The position numbers were made by a program, and so were the translations under genes. 64,000 nucleotides of DNA. Source: Chromohalobacter sarecensis. GTDB lineage: Bacteria > Pseudomonadota > Gammaproteobacteria > Pseudomonadales > Halomonadaceae. Location of the stretch: NCBI RefSeq assembly GCF_023061135.1, contig NZ_JAKGAN010000008.1, positions 62,001 through 126,000 of the forward strand. The letters are read 5' to 3'. The notes below the pieces were generated by a model, which was not told the origin of the DNA, did no database searches, and worked only from the letters and a program-made list of their open reading frames with translations. Position 1 is the stretch's first letter. Each line of letters begins with the position of its first letter. Shown here piece after piece: positions 7,668-16,938 of the stretch.

Positions 7668-8984
7668 TTAATTTTCGTTGGAAGGCGTTTTCCAGGCCTC
7701 TCCCTCGGGATAACGATGACGCTCGAGAGAGTCGTCATGCAGGGTGATGCTGTAACCGGGAGCCTCCGGTACTTGATAGCGCCCCTGGTGAATGCGCACT
7801 GGATCGACGAAATGCTCGTGGAGGTGGTCGACGTATTCGAGGATGCGACCGTCCAGCGAGCCGGAGACCGCGATATAGTCGAACAGCGAAATGTGCTGCG
7901 TGTACTCGCACAGCCCTACGCCACCGCCGTGCGGGCAAACCGGTACGTCGAACTTGGCGGCCATCAGCAGCACCAGTATCACTTCGTTGAGCCCGCCCAA
8001 CCGCGCGGCATCGATCTGGCAATAGTCGATGGCGTCGGCCTGCAATAGCTGTTTGAACATCACGCGGTTATGGCAGTGCTCGCCGGTGGCGACGCCCATG
8101 GGGTCGAGACGGCGACGAATTTCGGCATGGCCGAGGATATCGTCGGGGCTGGTGGGTTCTTCGATCCACAGCGGATCGAATTCCGCCAGGTCGCGCATGT
8201 TGGCGATGGCTTCATCCACTTCCCACATCTGGTTGGCGTCCATCATCAGCGCGCGGTCCCAGCCGATTTCATCGCGCAATATGCGGGCGCGCTGGCGATC
8301 CTCTTCGAGGTTGCCGCCGACCTTCTGCTTGAAGTGCGTCCAGCCTTCGGCCAGCGCTTCGCGCGCCAGGCGACGCACCTTCTCCTCGGAGTAACCGAGC
8401 CAGCCGGCGGAGGTGGTGTAGGCGGGGTACCCCTCGATGCGCATGTGCGCTTCGCGTTCGGCCTTGCCGGCCTCCTGGCGCTTGAGCAAGGCAATGGCTT
8501 CCTGCGGGGTGAGGGCGTCGGTGACGAAGCGGAAGTCCAGGCATTGGACCAACTGCTCGGGGGACATGTCCGCCAGCAGCTTCCAGACCGGCTTGCCTTC
8601 GCGCTTGGCCCATAAATCCCATACGGCGTTGACGATGGCCGCTGCCGCCAGGTGCATGACGCCTTTTTCCGGCCCCAGCCAGCGCAGTTGGCTATCGCCA
8701 CTGGTCAGATCGCGCCAGAAGGTACCCATGTCGGCGGTGATCGCCTCCAGCTCGCGTCCCACGATGCGCGAGGCCAGTGCCTCGACGCCCTTGACGCAGA
8801 CATCGTTGCCGCGGCCGATGGTGAAGGTCAGGCCATGGCCCTGGTGCGTGTCGTCGGCATCGGTGGTCAGGGTTACGTAGGTAGCCGAATAATCCGGCGC
8901 TTCGTTCATCGCGTCCGAGCCGTCGAGCTGACGCGAGGTAGGGAAGCGAATATCTCGCGTTTGAAGGTGGGTGATCGTGGTCAT
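7668..8984 (-). CDS. Enolase-superfamily sugar-acid dehydratase, L-fuconate dehydratase type
   Basis: A 438-residue member of the mandelate-racemase group, matching the length of L-fuconate dehydratases. Catalytic features in order: the capping-domain segment SRQLDGSDAMN, the K-x-K base motif FKQKVGG, metal ligands in LMMDANQMW, WIEEPTSPDD and ATGEHCHNR, then VCPHGGGVGLCEY near the C-terminus. It removes water from L-fuconate (or D-arabinonate) to give the 2-keto-3-deoxy acid used by the SDR. It is the first gene of the minus-strand run and is divergent from the UxaA-family gene. TRAP genes follow after a 206-bp regulatory gap. The family is very clear; the exact sugar acid needs assay. Confidence 0.92.
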   Translation of the reverse strand: MTTITHLQTRDIRFPTSRQLDGSDAMNEAPDYSATYVTLTTDADDTHQGHGLTFTIGRGNDVCVKGVEALASRIVGRELEAITADMGTFWRDLTSGDSQLRWLGPEKGVMHLAAAAIVNAVWDLWAKREGKPVWKLLADMSPEQLVQCLDFRFVTDALTPQEAIALLKRQEAGKAEREAHMRIEGYPAYTTSAGWLGYSEEKVRRLAREALAEGWTHFKQKVGGNLEEDRQRARILRDEIGWDRALMMDANQMWEVDEAIANMRDLAEFDPLWIEEPTSPDDILGHAEIRRRLDPMGVATGEHCHNRVMFKQLLQADAIDYCQIDAARLGGLNEVILVLLMAAKFDVPVCPHGGGVGLCEYTQHISLFDYIAVSGSLDGRILEYVDHLHEHFVDPVRIHQGRYQVPEAPGYSITLHDDSLERHRYPEGEAWKTPSNEN

Positions 8985-9158
8985 GATCCAGTGTCCTGAA
9001 GAGAGAGCGGTCTGCGCCGCGTCAATGAGTGTTTTTCAGAATCAGACTAAGGCGAACTAGCAATAACAGGCCAATCGCAATTTTGTTGTGCTGATTTCTT
9101 CTGGTTATCGCGTGGTGAGAGATCTCGCGGGACCGCTTTGGGTGCGATAAGATTTTAA

Positions 9159-9182
9159 TTGAACATTGTGTGCAATATTCAA
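9159..9182. promoter_or_regulatory. Operator-like palindrome shared with the tctC promoter (copy 1)
   Basis: TGAACATTG and GCAATATTCA with three bases between (core 9160-9181), flanked by one further T...A pair. It lies about 100 bp before the UxaA-family gene and 175 bp before the divergent dehydratase. The same arms recur at 16939-16960. The probable binder is the GntR regulator at 10894-11862. Confidence 0.75.
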
Positions 9183-9281
9183 TAAAGTGAGCGTAAAGCC
9201 AGTCCCACAAAAAGCCAGTCCCAGAAATCGATGCGTCCCTCCTCCGTGGCGGCGAGGCGTGTCCTTGTCAGCGAGGTCCTC

Positions 9282-10811
9282 ATGCAGCTCATCAATACGA
9301 CACCGCCGGTCATCCGACTCAACGCGGCCGATAACGTGGGCGTCGCCACGCGTGCCGTCCCGGAAGGTCTGCCGCTGGGGGGCGACGAGTGTGTGGCGCG
9401 TCACAATATCGATGCGGGGCACAAGGTGGCACTGACAGCGCTCGCCGAAGGCGACAAGGTCATCAAGTACGGTCAGGTCATCGGTCGGGCGAGCCGCGCT
9501 ATCGCTGTCGGCGAGCACGTGCATACCCACAATCTCGCCATGCTCGAGCGCGATACCTCGCTGGAGGGTTTCGAACCTTTTCCGCGCACGCCGGTGAGCG
9601 ATTCGGAGCGCACCTTCATGGGCTATTACCGTGCCAATGGGCAGGTCGGCACGCGCAACTACATCGGCATCCTGTCCACCGTGAACTGCTCGGCGACCGT
9701 GGCCAAGGTCGCCGCCGAACGGCTCAATGCGGAGGGTGATATCTCGGCCTTGGGGTTCGATGGCGTGGTGCCGATCACTCACGGTTCGGGCTGCGCGATG
9801 AATACCGAGTCCGAGGGATTTGCATTTCTCGAGCGCGTCATCGCGGGCTATGCGCGGCATCCCAACTTCGCGCATGTGGTGCTTATCGGGCTAGGTTGCG
9901 AAACCAACCAGGTTAAGCAACTGGTCGAGAAGTCGGGGCTGGAGGAGGGGGCGCGCTTGGCCTACTTCAACATTCAGCAGGTCGGCGGTACTCGGGCGAG
10001 CATTCAGATGGCCTGCGACAAGGTGCTGGAGATGGCGCGCGGGCATGAGCGCGATGTGCGCCGCCCTGCGCCGCTCAAACACTTGAGTGTAGCGTTGCAA
10101 TGCGGCGGTTCGGATGGTTACTCGGGTATCACCGCCAACCCGGCATTGGGCCACGCCGCCGATCTGATCGTGCGTCACGGGGGCAGTGCAATCCTGAGCG
10201 AAACGCCGGAGATCTATGGCGCCGAGCATCTGCTGCTGGATCGCGCGGTGGACGTGGACGTCGCGCGCAAGCTGCTGGATCGCATCGCCTGGTGGAAGCA
10301 TTACACCGAGATCAACGGTGCGGAACTCAACAACAATCCTTCTCCAGGCAACAAGGCCGGAGGCCTGTCGACGATTCTGGAAAAGTCCCTGGGGGCGGTG
10401 GCCAAGGGCGGGGCATCGAGCCTCAATGATGTGCTCGAGTACGCCGAACCGCTCAAGGTACCGGGCTTCAATTTCATGGACAGCCCCGGTTACGACCCGG
10501 CCTCGGTCACCGGGCAGATCGCCTCGGGGGCGACCGTGGTGTGCTTCACCACCGGACGTGGCTCGGTCTCGGGGTTCAAACCGGCGCCATGTCTCAAGCT
10601 GGCCACCAACACGCACATGTATGAGACCATGGAAGAAGACATGGATCTCAACTGCGGCGCCATCATCGACGGTGAGGTTTCGGTAGAAGAGATGGGCGAG
10701 GTGATCTTCGAGCGTATCATCGCCGTCGCGTCCGGCGATGCCAGTGCCAGCGAATCGCTGGGGTATGGCAGCAATGAGTTCGTGCCCTGGATGGTCGGCG
10801 CGATCACGTGA
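9282..10811 (+). CDS. UxaA/GarD-family sugar-acid dehydratase
   Basis: A 509-residue protein with fused domains: an N-terminal SAF domain (about 1-90, including the HNIDAGHKVALTAL strand) and the UxaA catalytic domain from GYYRANGQVGTRN onwards. Family motifs are present: THGSGCAMNTES, GLGCETNQV, LQCGGSDGYSGITANPALG, SETPEIYGAEHLL, NNPSPGNKAGGLSTILEKSLG and the C-terminal NCGAIIDGE. The start at 9282 has AGGTCC upstream and matches altronate and galactarate dehydratases in length. These iron-dependent enzymes eliminate water (or sulfite, in the SuyAB relatives) from 2,3-dihydroxy acids. Neighbours do not show a complete altronate or galactarate pathway, so the substrate is open. The gntR gene follows on the same strand. 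Confidence 0.88.
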   Translation: MQLINTTPPVIRLNAADNVGVATRAVPEGLPLGGDECVARHNIDAGHKVALTALAEGDKVIKYGQVIGRASRAIAVGEHVHTHNLAMLERDTSLEGFEPFPRTPVSDSERTFMGYYRANGQVGTRNYIGILSTVNCSATVAKVAAERLNAEGDISALGFDGVVPITHGSGCAMNTESEGFAFLERVIAGYARHPNFAHVVLIGLGCETNQVKQLVEKSGLEEGARLAYFNIQQVGGTRASIQMACDKVLEMARGHERDVRRPAPLKHLSVALQCGGSDGYSGITANPALGHAADLIVRHGGSAILSETPEIYGAEHLLLDRAVDVDVARKLLDRIAWWKHYTEINGAELNNNPSPGNKAGGLSTILEKSLGAVAKGGASSLNDVLEYAEPLKVPGFNFMDSPGYDPASVTGQIASGATVVCFTTGRGSVSGFKPAPCLKLATNTHMYETMEEDMDLNCGAIIDGEVSVEEMGEVIFERIIAVASGDASASESLGYGSNEFVPWMVGAIT

Positions 10812-10893
10812 CGAACGCCGCGCTGCCATCACGCTCAAGAGCGCTCGAACCACGCGTGTGCGCACAATAATCTCGGAGGAGTACGCCAGACGC

Positions 10894-11862
10894 ATGGCCA
10901 GATCGTTGAAGGATCAACTTTATCGGGTAGTCCGCCAGGCCATCGAGGATGGGCGTCTCGAGCCAGGATTGGTGCTGCTGGAAGGACATCTCGCCGAGCA
11001 CTTCGCGATGAGCCGTTCGCCGGTGCGTCAGACCCTGGCCCGTCTTCACGAGGAAGGATGGATCTGTCGTTTCGAGGGACGCGGTTACCAGGTCGGTGCG
11101 CAACCCGGCGACGCGGTGCGCCGCTCGCTGGGCAAGGGCGATTTTCGCGCCTCGCGTATCGAGCGCACGGATACTTGGCGCGCGCATGCCGAAAGCGTGG
11201 AGCGCGACGTGGTGCTGTGCTCGATGAAAGGACGCTTCGAGCTCAACGAACTGCAACTGGCGCGCTCGTTGTCGGTGAGCCGGACCCTGACGCATCGCAT
11301 CCTGCTGTATCTGCAGAGCATCGGGGTGGTCGAGAAGGTCAAGTACAGCAGTTGGACGGTGGTGCCGCTGGACGACACGCGCCTGCATGATCTTTACCAG
11401 GCACGCCGTCAGCTAGAGCCGTTCATGATGACCCGTGCCGCCGAGACGTTGAGCGATGCGGACATACAGCGTTATCTGACGCGTCTGGACGAGGCCGCGC
11501 GCGATTATCCTCAGGTGCCCAGCGCATTGCTCGATGCCCTCGAGAATGACCTGCACCACGAAGCGCTGATGTGCGGCAACAACGCCGAAATCATGACCAT
11601 GTTGCGGCGCACGCGGCCGATTCTATTGATCAGCAAGCATCTGCTGGGTTCGTCGATCGAGCTGCCCAGTGTAGCGCCGTTCTTCGACGAGCACCGGCAT
11701 GTGTTCGAAAAGGCCCGTGACCGTCACGGCGACGCGGCGGGGCGAGCCCTCGAAGAACATCTGGCACGCTCCGAAGCCCAGGTTCAGGCGCGTCTGGCCG
11801 ATTTTCGCGATGCGGGCAAGATGGCGGTGCCAGCCTATCTGCGCGAGGTCGCGTCTTCCTGA
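10894..11862 (+). CDS. GntR/FCD-family regulator with two winged-helix modules
   Basis: A 322-residue regulator beginning MARSLKDQLYRVVRQAI. GGAGGA lies 13 bp before the ATG, a slightly long spacing. Residues about 1-68 are a GntR winged helix (LLEGHLAEHFAMSRSPVRQTLARL). A second winged-helix-like segment follows at about 105-165 (ELNELQLARSLSVSRTLTHRILLYL, split here as LQLARSLSVSRTLTHRILL). The rest is an FCD ligand domain (LYQARRQLEPFMMTRAAE to AGRALEEHLARSEAQV). Ordinary FadR-type proteins have only one DNA-binding module and 220-250 residues. It sits between the dehydratase and the minus-strand dehydrogenase/transport genes and is the natural candidate to bind the two 22-bp palindromes of this locus. 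Confidence 0.82.
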   Translation: MARSLKDQLYRVVRQAIEDGRLEPGLVLLEGHLAEHFAMSRSPVRQTLARLHEEGWICRFEGRGYQVGAQPGDAVRRSLGKGDFRASRIERTDTWRAHAESVERDVVLCSMKGRFELNELQLARSLSVSRTLTHRILLYLQSIGVVEKVKYSSWTVVPLDDTRLHDLYQARRQLEPFMMTRAAETLSDADIQRYLTRLDEAARDYPQVPSALLDALENDLHHEALMCGNNAEIMTMLRRTRPILLISKHLLGSSIELPSVAPFFDEHRHVFEKARDRHGDAAGRALEEHLARSEAQVQARLADFRDAGKMAVPAYLREVASS

Positions 11863-11908
11863 GTGCTCGACAAAACAACCTGCCGCCAGCTTAACGGCTC
11901 GGTGCCGA

Positions 11909-12817
11909 TTAGCGCGGACTTTCGCCGTTGCGCCGACGCAGCTCGCGGATCAGGGCGCTATGGTCCAGCTCGCCGTCGCCGTGCGCGACCAGATCCCCGA
12001 ACAAGCCATCCACCAGGCGCGATACCGGAAGCTCGAGCGATAATTCGTCTGCGAGCGCTTGGGCGGTTTGCGTGTCCTTCCATTGCCATTTGGCGGGCCC
12101 GCCGGGGCGGAAGTCTTCCTTGAGCATGCGTTCGCCATGCACCTGCAGAATCGTCGAGTCGGCGAAGCCGCCCAGCAAGGCCTCGCGTACCTTGGCGGGA
12201 TTGGCGCCACCGCGTTCGGCGAGCAGCAAGGCTTCGGCCACCGTGGCGATGGTGTTGGCAACGATGGTCTGATTGGCCAGCTTGGCGAGTTGACCGCTAC
12301 CGGCGGGGCCGACATGCACGTCGCACCCGAGGGGCGCGAACAGCGCCTGCGCTTGTGTGTAGGTGGCGGCTTCTCCGCCGACCATGATCGCCAGCGTGCC
12401 GTCGATGGCGCCGCGCTCGCCGCCGGACACCGGTGCATCCAGATAGCCGACGCCTGCTGCTTCGGCGGCTTGGGCCTGGCTTCTGGCGGTCTCGACGGGA
12501 ATCGAACTCATCACCACCAGAATCGCACCGGGCGCCATGTGGGCGATGACACCGTCGGCGCCCAGCAAGATGTCGTCGCATACCGGCCCCGAGCTGAGCA
12601 TGACCATGACGAGGTCGGCGCCGGTGGCGGTATCGTTCGCCGAATGGGCGATTTCGATGCCGTGCTCGCGTAGTGTCTCTGTCTTGTCGGGCGTGCGGTT
12701 CCAAGCGCGGACTCGATGGCCCGCCTCGGTGAGGCGTCGCGCCATCGGTGCGCCCATGAGGCCGGTACCGATGACGCCGATGGTTTTGGTGTCGGGATTG
12801 TCCTGGTCGTGTGTCAT
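11909..12817 (-). CDS. Beta-hydroxyacid dehydrogenase (GarR / tartronate-semialdehyde reductase family)
   Basis: A 302-residue NAD(P)-dependent enzyme. N-terminal Rossmann motif GVIGTGLMGAPMARRL, substrate loop DAPVSGGERGA, and the catalytic lysine in GPAGSGQLAKLANQ. The family includes 3-hydroxyisobutyrate, tartronate-semialdehyde and L-threonate dehydrogenases. It lies 13 bp downstream of the Ldh-type gene on the same strand and is the last gene of the tctCBA-ldh operon. It would reduce a semialdehyde or oxidise a 3-hydroxy acid formed from the imported substrate. Family is certain; substrate is inferred only to class. Confidence 0.88.
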   Translation of the reverse strand: MTHDQDNPDTKTIGVIGTGLMGAPMARRLTEAGHRVRAWNRTPDKTETLREHGIEIAHSANDTATGADLVMVMLSSGPVCDDILLGADGVIAHMAPGAILVVMSSIPVETARSQAQAAEAAGVGYLDAPVSGGERGAIDGTLAIMVGGEAATYTQAQALFAPLGCDVHVGPAGSGQLAKLANQTIVANTIATVAEALLLAERGGANPAKVREALLGGFADSTILQVHGERMLKEDFRPGGPAKWQWKDTQTAQALADELSLELPVSRLVDGLFGDLVAHGDGELDHSALIRELRRRNGESPR

Positions 12818-12830
12818 CTTATGTCTCCGG

Positions 12831-13898
12831 TCATAGGCCTAGTGCGCGGCTCAATGTCCCGTCTGCCAGCGTCGAGTCGGCAACGGCCTGGCGCAGCGCG
12901 TCGACGACATCATCGGGCAGGGGGATTCCCTCGCGTAGATACCACTGACGCTTGGCGAGGCCGGACTGGCCGGGTAGGCGTACCGCGACATCCGGATCGG
13001 CACGCTCGGACTCAAGACAGCGTTGGGCGAGAAAGTCGGTTTCCTCGACGAAGGCATCGGTGCCGCCGAAACGTGCTGGATCGATGACCATTACAGTGGT
13101 TGAGGCGCCCCATTGGGTTGGGGCGTCCTTGCGCCCGAAACCGCCGAGAGCCGAGGTCAGTGCCTCGATCATCAGCCCCAGAGCGAATCCCTTGTGGCCG
13201 AAGGCCTGGCCGCCGAGTGGCAGAATGCTGCCGGGGGGCGTGGTGAAAAAGTCCTCGGGGTCGTCGCTGGCGGTACCGCGATGCGTCAAGATCGCCGGAT
13301 GCATGAGCTTACCACCTGCGGCACGGGTCTTGTTGACGGTGCCGTTGGTGATGCTCGACATGCTGACATCGATCAGCATGGGATTGTCGCGACCCGGGAT
13401 GCCGATGGCCAGCGGATTCGGCGTATATACGGGGGTTACGCCGCCGTAGGGCGCGACCGAGGCCACGGACGGGTCCGAACTCAGCACGATGGGCACCAGA
13501 TCGCGTTCGACAAGGGGGCGCAGATAGGCCGCCAGGCAGGCGATGTGATGGGAGCGCTTGAGCGTAACGATACCGATCCCGAATCCTTCGGCGGCTTGTC
13601 GTGCATGTTCCAGCGCGCGCCTGACCAGGTACGGCCCCAACACATAATGCCCGTCGATCACGGCGGCCACGGGGCTGCTTTCCGTCATCTCGAGCGTGTC
13701 GGGGTTGCCGCTGGCTTTACCGGTCTTGAGGTCCTTGAGATAGCCATTGGCGAGCTTGATGCCATGCGTGTGGTGACCGAGGAGATCGCCCTCGACCAGT
13801 ACGTCGGCGGTGGTGTCGGCGACCTCTCGATGAGCGCCGGCCTCCTCGAAGAGGGCCGTCAAAAGCTCATGAAGTTGTGTAGCAGCATAGGTGGTCAT
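12831..13898 (-). CDS. Malate/L-lactate/(R)-sulfolactate dehydrogenase family (Ldh_2) oxidoreductase
   Basis: A 355-residue member of the non-Rossmann Ldh_2 family. Diagnostic segments are LLGHHTHGIKL, the catalytic-histidine region LKRSHHIACLAAYLRP, NPLAIGIPG and LGGQAFGHKGFALGLMIEAL. These enzymes interconvert 2-hydroxy and 2-oxo acids with NAD(P); ComC, (R)-sulfolactate dehydrogenase, belongs here. It overlaps the tctA stop by 4 bp and so is translated with the importer. Together with UxaA-type and GarR-type enzymes it points to import and oxidation of a small hydroxylated acid. Confidence 0.87.
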   Translation of the reverse strand: MTTYAATQLHELLTALFEEAGAHREVADTTADVLVEGDLLGHHTHGIKLANGYLKDLKTGKASGNPDTLEMTESSPVAAVIDGHYVLGPYLVRRALEHARQAAEGFGIGIVTLKRSHHIACLAAYLRPLVERDLVPIVLSSDPSVASVAPYGGVTPVYTPNPLAIGIPGRDNPMLIDVSMSSITNGTVNKTRAAGGKLMHPAILTHRGTASDDPEDFFTTPPGSILPLGGQAFGHKGFALGLMIEALTSALGGFGRKDAPTQWGASTTVMVIDPARFGGTDAFVEETDFLAQRCLESERADPDVAVRLPGQSGLAKRQWYLREGIPLPDDVVDALRQAVADSTLADGTLSRALGL

Positions 13899-15400
13899 GG
13901 CGTCCTCGGTGATTGTGTGCCGCGGTAACGGCGATAGAGGCGAACAAGCACCGGCAGCAGCCAGATCAGGATGACCATGGCACCCAGGCCCGCGCTGATT
14001 GGGCGCGAGAAGAAGCTGAGCAGGTCGCCGTTGCTCTTGAGCATCGAGCTCATGAAGTTGTTCTCCAGCGTGCCGCCGAGCACCAGGCCGAGGATGGCCG
14101 GGGCCATGGGGAAGTCGTTGCGCGCCAGGATGAACGCGACCGAGCCGGTGATCAGCATGATCCAGACATCGGTAATCGTATTGTTAATGGCAAAGGCGCC
14201 CACGATGCAGAAGCACAGAATGATCGGCATCAATATCTTGCGCGGGGTCAGGATGAAGACCTTGGCCGAACGAATGGCGATATAGCCGATGGGCAGCATG
14301 ATCAAGTTGGCGATGAAGAAGACGATGAATAGGGCATAGATGAGACCGCCACCGTCCATGAAAATGGTGGGGCCGGGGTTCATGCCTTTCATGTACAACA
14401 CACCGATGACGATGGCGGTAATCGAGTCGCCGGGAATCCCGAAGACCAGCGCCGGTACCCAGGCGCCACTAAGGCCGGAGTTGTTGGCCGAGCTGGCATC
14501 GACGATGCCTTCGATGTGGCCGGTGCCGTAGGCGTCTCTGTTTTTCGATCGGCTCTTGCCCATGGCGTAGGAAATCCAGGCGGCGATATCTGCACCCGCA
14601 CCCGGTAGGGCGCCGATCAACGTGCCGATCGAACTCCCCCGCAGCAGGTTGCGCCAATAGCGTCCGAGATGCTGGGGAACGCTGCTGAAGACCTTGTCCT
14701 TGTGCACGGCGGGGACGTTGCGTCCTTCGTTGCGAGAACCGTAGAAGCTCATCAGCTCATTGAGTGCGAACATGCCGATCATCACGGGGATGAAATTGAC
14801 GCCTGCCATCAGATCCGGAATGCCGAAGGTGAAGCGTGGGGCACCGCTCATCATGTCGAGGCCGACGGTGGAAAGCAGCAAGCCCACCATCAGTGACAGG
14901 AAGGCTTTGGTCTTGGGGCCGATGGAGATGAAGATCGAGCAGCTCAAACCGAGCAAGGCCAGCCAGAAGTACTCGTAGGAGCTGAATTGCAGGGCCACCT
15001 CGGCCAGGGAGGGTGAAACGAACACCAGCACCAGGGTGCCGAATAACCCGCCGAACATGGAACATACCAGGTTGGTGCCCAGCGTTTCGCGTGCGCGCCC
15101 TTGTCGTGCCAGCTGATGGGCTTCACCGACATAGGCGGCCGAGGCGGGCGTTCCGGGAATATTGAGGTAGGTGCCGGGAATGTCGCCGGCGAAGATCGCC
15201 ATGGCGGATGTGGTGACAATGGCCGCGATGGCGGGTGTCGGGTCCATGTAGAAGGTGATGGGGACCAGTAGCGCAACCGCCATGGTCGCGGTCAGCCCGG
15301 GTACGGCGCCCACGAAGACCCCGAATATGGCGGCAGCGGCGATGACCAACAGCGTCTGAAAATTGAAGACCAGCGCCAGGCCTTGCAGAAATGCATCCAT
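13895..15400 (-). CDS. tctA: Tripartite tricarboxylate transporter large membrane subunit
   Basis: A 501-residue, very hydrophobic protein with about 12 membrane segments. Characteristic motifs: GAVPGLTATMAVALLVP, TYLNIPGTPASAAYV, GALPGAGADIAAWISYAMGKSRSK (written here as GALPGAGADIAAWISYAMG) and LVFGIPGDSITAIVIGVLYM. It forms the inner-membrane channel with TctB and takes substrate from TctC. It overlaps the Ldh gene by 4 bp and lies 7 bp after tctB. Intact. Confidence 0.95.
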   Translation of the reverse strand: MDAFLQGLALVFNFQTLLVIAAAAIFGVFVGAVPGLTATMAVALLVPITFYMDPTPAIAAIVTTSAMAIFAGDIPGTYLNIPGTPASAAYVGEAHQLARQGRARETLGTNLVCSMFGGLFGTLVLVFVSPSLAEVALQFSSYEYFWLALLGLSCSIFISIGPKTKAFLSLMVGLLLSTVGLDMMSGAPRFTFGIPDLMAGVNFIPVMIGMFALNELMSFYGSRNEGRNVPAVHKDKVFSSVPQHLGRYWRNLLRGSSIGTLIGALPGAGADIAAWISYAMGKSRSKNRDAYGTGHIEGIVDASSANNSGLSGAWVPALVFGIPGDSITAIVIGVLYMKGMNPGPTIFMDGGGLIYALFIVFFIANLIMLPIGYIAIRSAKVFILTPRKILMPIILCFCIVGAFAINNTITDVWIMLITGSVAFILARNDFPMAPAILGLVLGGTLENNFMSSMLKSNGDLLSFFSRPISAGLGAMVILIWLLPVLVRLYRRYRGTQSPRTP

Positions 15401-15407
15401 GACTTAC

Positions 15408-15875
15408 TTACCCCCAGACGCCCAACAGTCCCTCGGGGAGGGGAATGAGCAGGTAGCGAGAAAACGCCAGATCGATGACCAGTGCCGCGACGATAGAAAC
15501 GCCAAGTGCTATCCATAGCGGTGTGCGCCTTGCCAGCATCAATACGAACATGATCGCGGCGAGACAAAGCAGGGCGCCAAGCCAATCGCTGGCGAGAATA
15601 TAGAAAACGATGGCAAGTGCCGGCAGTAAAGAGAGCAGCATGTTGCGTAACTGCTCGCGGTCCATGCGCCAGGTGATGCCGTGTGCGACGCCCTTGAGAG
15701 CCCCGATATGGCCGATTGCGAGAACCAGGCCGCCGAGCATGAACCCTCCCCCGATGAGGGAGGGAAACAATGAAGGCCCGTATTGCAGGCTCGACATGGT
15801 GGGGAACCCTTGGGCCACGACATAGACGATGGCGCCTGCCACTATGAACGCGAGGCCGAGCAGGAAGTCTTTCAT
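15408..15875 (-). CDS. tctB: Tripartite tricarboxylate transporter small membrane subunit
   Basis: A 155-residue membrane protein with four hydrophobic segments, typical of TctB. The start MKDFLLGLAFIVAGAIVYVVAQ and the segment YGPSLFPSLIGGGFMLGGLVLA (FPSLIGGGFMLGGLVL) are family-like. Position between tctC and tctA, 13 and 7 bp apart, supports the call. TctB sequences are poorly conserved, so context carries much of the assignment. Confidence 0.9.
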   Translation of the reverse strand: MKDFLLGLAFIVAGAIVYVVAQGFPTMSSLQYGPSLFPSLIGGGFMLGGLVLAIGHIGALKGVAHGITWRMDREQLRNMLLSLLPALAIVFYILASDWLGALLCLAAIMFVLMLARRTPLWIALGVSIVAALVIDLAFSRYLLIPLPEGLLGVWG

Positions 15876-15888
15876 CGTGGCCCCCGGG

Positions 15889-16866
15889 TTATTTGGCTAG
15901 GCCGACTTGTTCGACGATCTTGCCGAAACGTTCGTCCATATCCGCCATCAACTGACCGAAGTCTTCGGCATTGCGCCATTCGGTGCCGAAACCTTGCTTG
16001 GCCATGAAGCCCTGATAGGTATCGCTGTTGTAAGCGGCCTTCAGTGCGTCTTCGAGCGTCGCGACGGTCTCGGGATCCATACCCTTGGGACCTGCGATGC
16101 CACGCCATTCGCCGATCTGATAGTCGCTTCCGATGGCTTCTTGCACAGTGGGGACATCGGGGAAACTATCCAGGCGTTCGGGTGCCATGATCCCCAGGCT
16201 GTTGGCACGTCCGGCTTCTATCATCGAACGGCCTTCTGGCACTGAGCTGGGGACGATGTCGATGCCGCCGGCGGCGAGTTCGGTCATCGCGGGCGCCGCG
16301 CCTTGGCTGGGAATCCAGGTGACGCGGTCGGGTTCCATGCCTTGGTCCATCAAGAAACCGGCGAATGCCAGGTGCCAGACGCCCCCTTGGCCGGTACCGG
16401 AGGCGGTGTAAGTACCCTTGGGTTGCTCGTCCACGGTTTTAACCAGGTCTTCGAGGTCATCGAAGGGACCGTCGGCGGCCACTTGAACGCCCGCGTAGTC
16501 GTAGTTGATCTGCGCGATGGGAGTGTAGTCACGGTAGGTCAGATCGGTGAGGCCTTGCCAATGCATCATATTGATCTCGCCCGTCACCAACCCGAGCGTG
16601 TAACCGTCGGTATTGGCGCGGGCGATGGCGCTGTGGCCTACCACGCCGCTCCCGCCGGTGCGGTTGACGACGTTGACCGTTGCGCCGAGTTCTTCTTCCA
16701 GCGCCTTGCCGATGGTGCGCGCGGTGGCGTCGGTACCGCCGCCAGCGGCCCACGGCACGATGATGGTGATGGGTTTTTCGGGGTAGTCGGCGAGGGCCGG
16801 GCCGGCGATGGCGGTGAGCAACACAGCGATGCTGGCGAGTCCGGCTTTATTGTGCAGTTTGAGCAT
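15889..16866 (-). CDS. tctC: Tripartite tricarboxylate transporter periplasmic binding protein
   Basis: A 325-residue TctC/Bug-family protein. The signal peptide ends near residue 26 (AGPALA-D). The mature N-terminus YPEKPITIIVPWAAGGGTDATAR is the classic Bug signature (IVPWAAGGGTD), followed by VNRTGGSGVVGHSAIA and GTGQGGVWHLA around the ligand pocket. It is the first gene of the tctCBA-ldh-garR-type operon. The palindrome at 16939-16960 lies 73 bp upstream. Bug proteins bind small carboxylates through water-mediated contacts, so the sequence does not reveal the exact substrate. Confidence 0.95.
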   Translation of the reverse strand: MLKLHNKAGLASIAVLLTAIAGPALADYPEKPITIIVPWAAGGGTDATARTIGKALEEELGATVNVVNRTGGSGVVGHSAIARANTDGYTLGLVTGEINMMHWQGLTDLTYRDYTPIAQINYDYAGVQVAADGPFDDLEDLVKTVDEQPKGTYTASGTGQGGVWHLAFAGFLMDQGMEPDRVTWIPSQGAAPAMTELAAGGIDIVPSSVPEGRSMIEAGRANSLGIMAPERLDSFPDVPTVQEAIGSDYQIGEWRGIAGPKGMDPETVATLEDALKAAYNSDTYQGFMAKQGFGTEWRNAEDFGQLMADMDERFGKIVEQVGLAK

Positions 16867-16938
16867 GATCGATCCTTGTTATTGGCGTGTCATGACGTGT
16901 TGTCGTGCACGGGATGCGTCTTTCACGTTAGTCCTTAA

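Noticed and set aside
9105-9875. A 256-codon minus-strand frame opposite the UxaA-type gene
   Set aside because: Antisense to a clear family protein and reads across the operator region.
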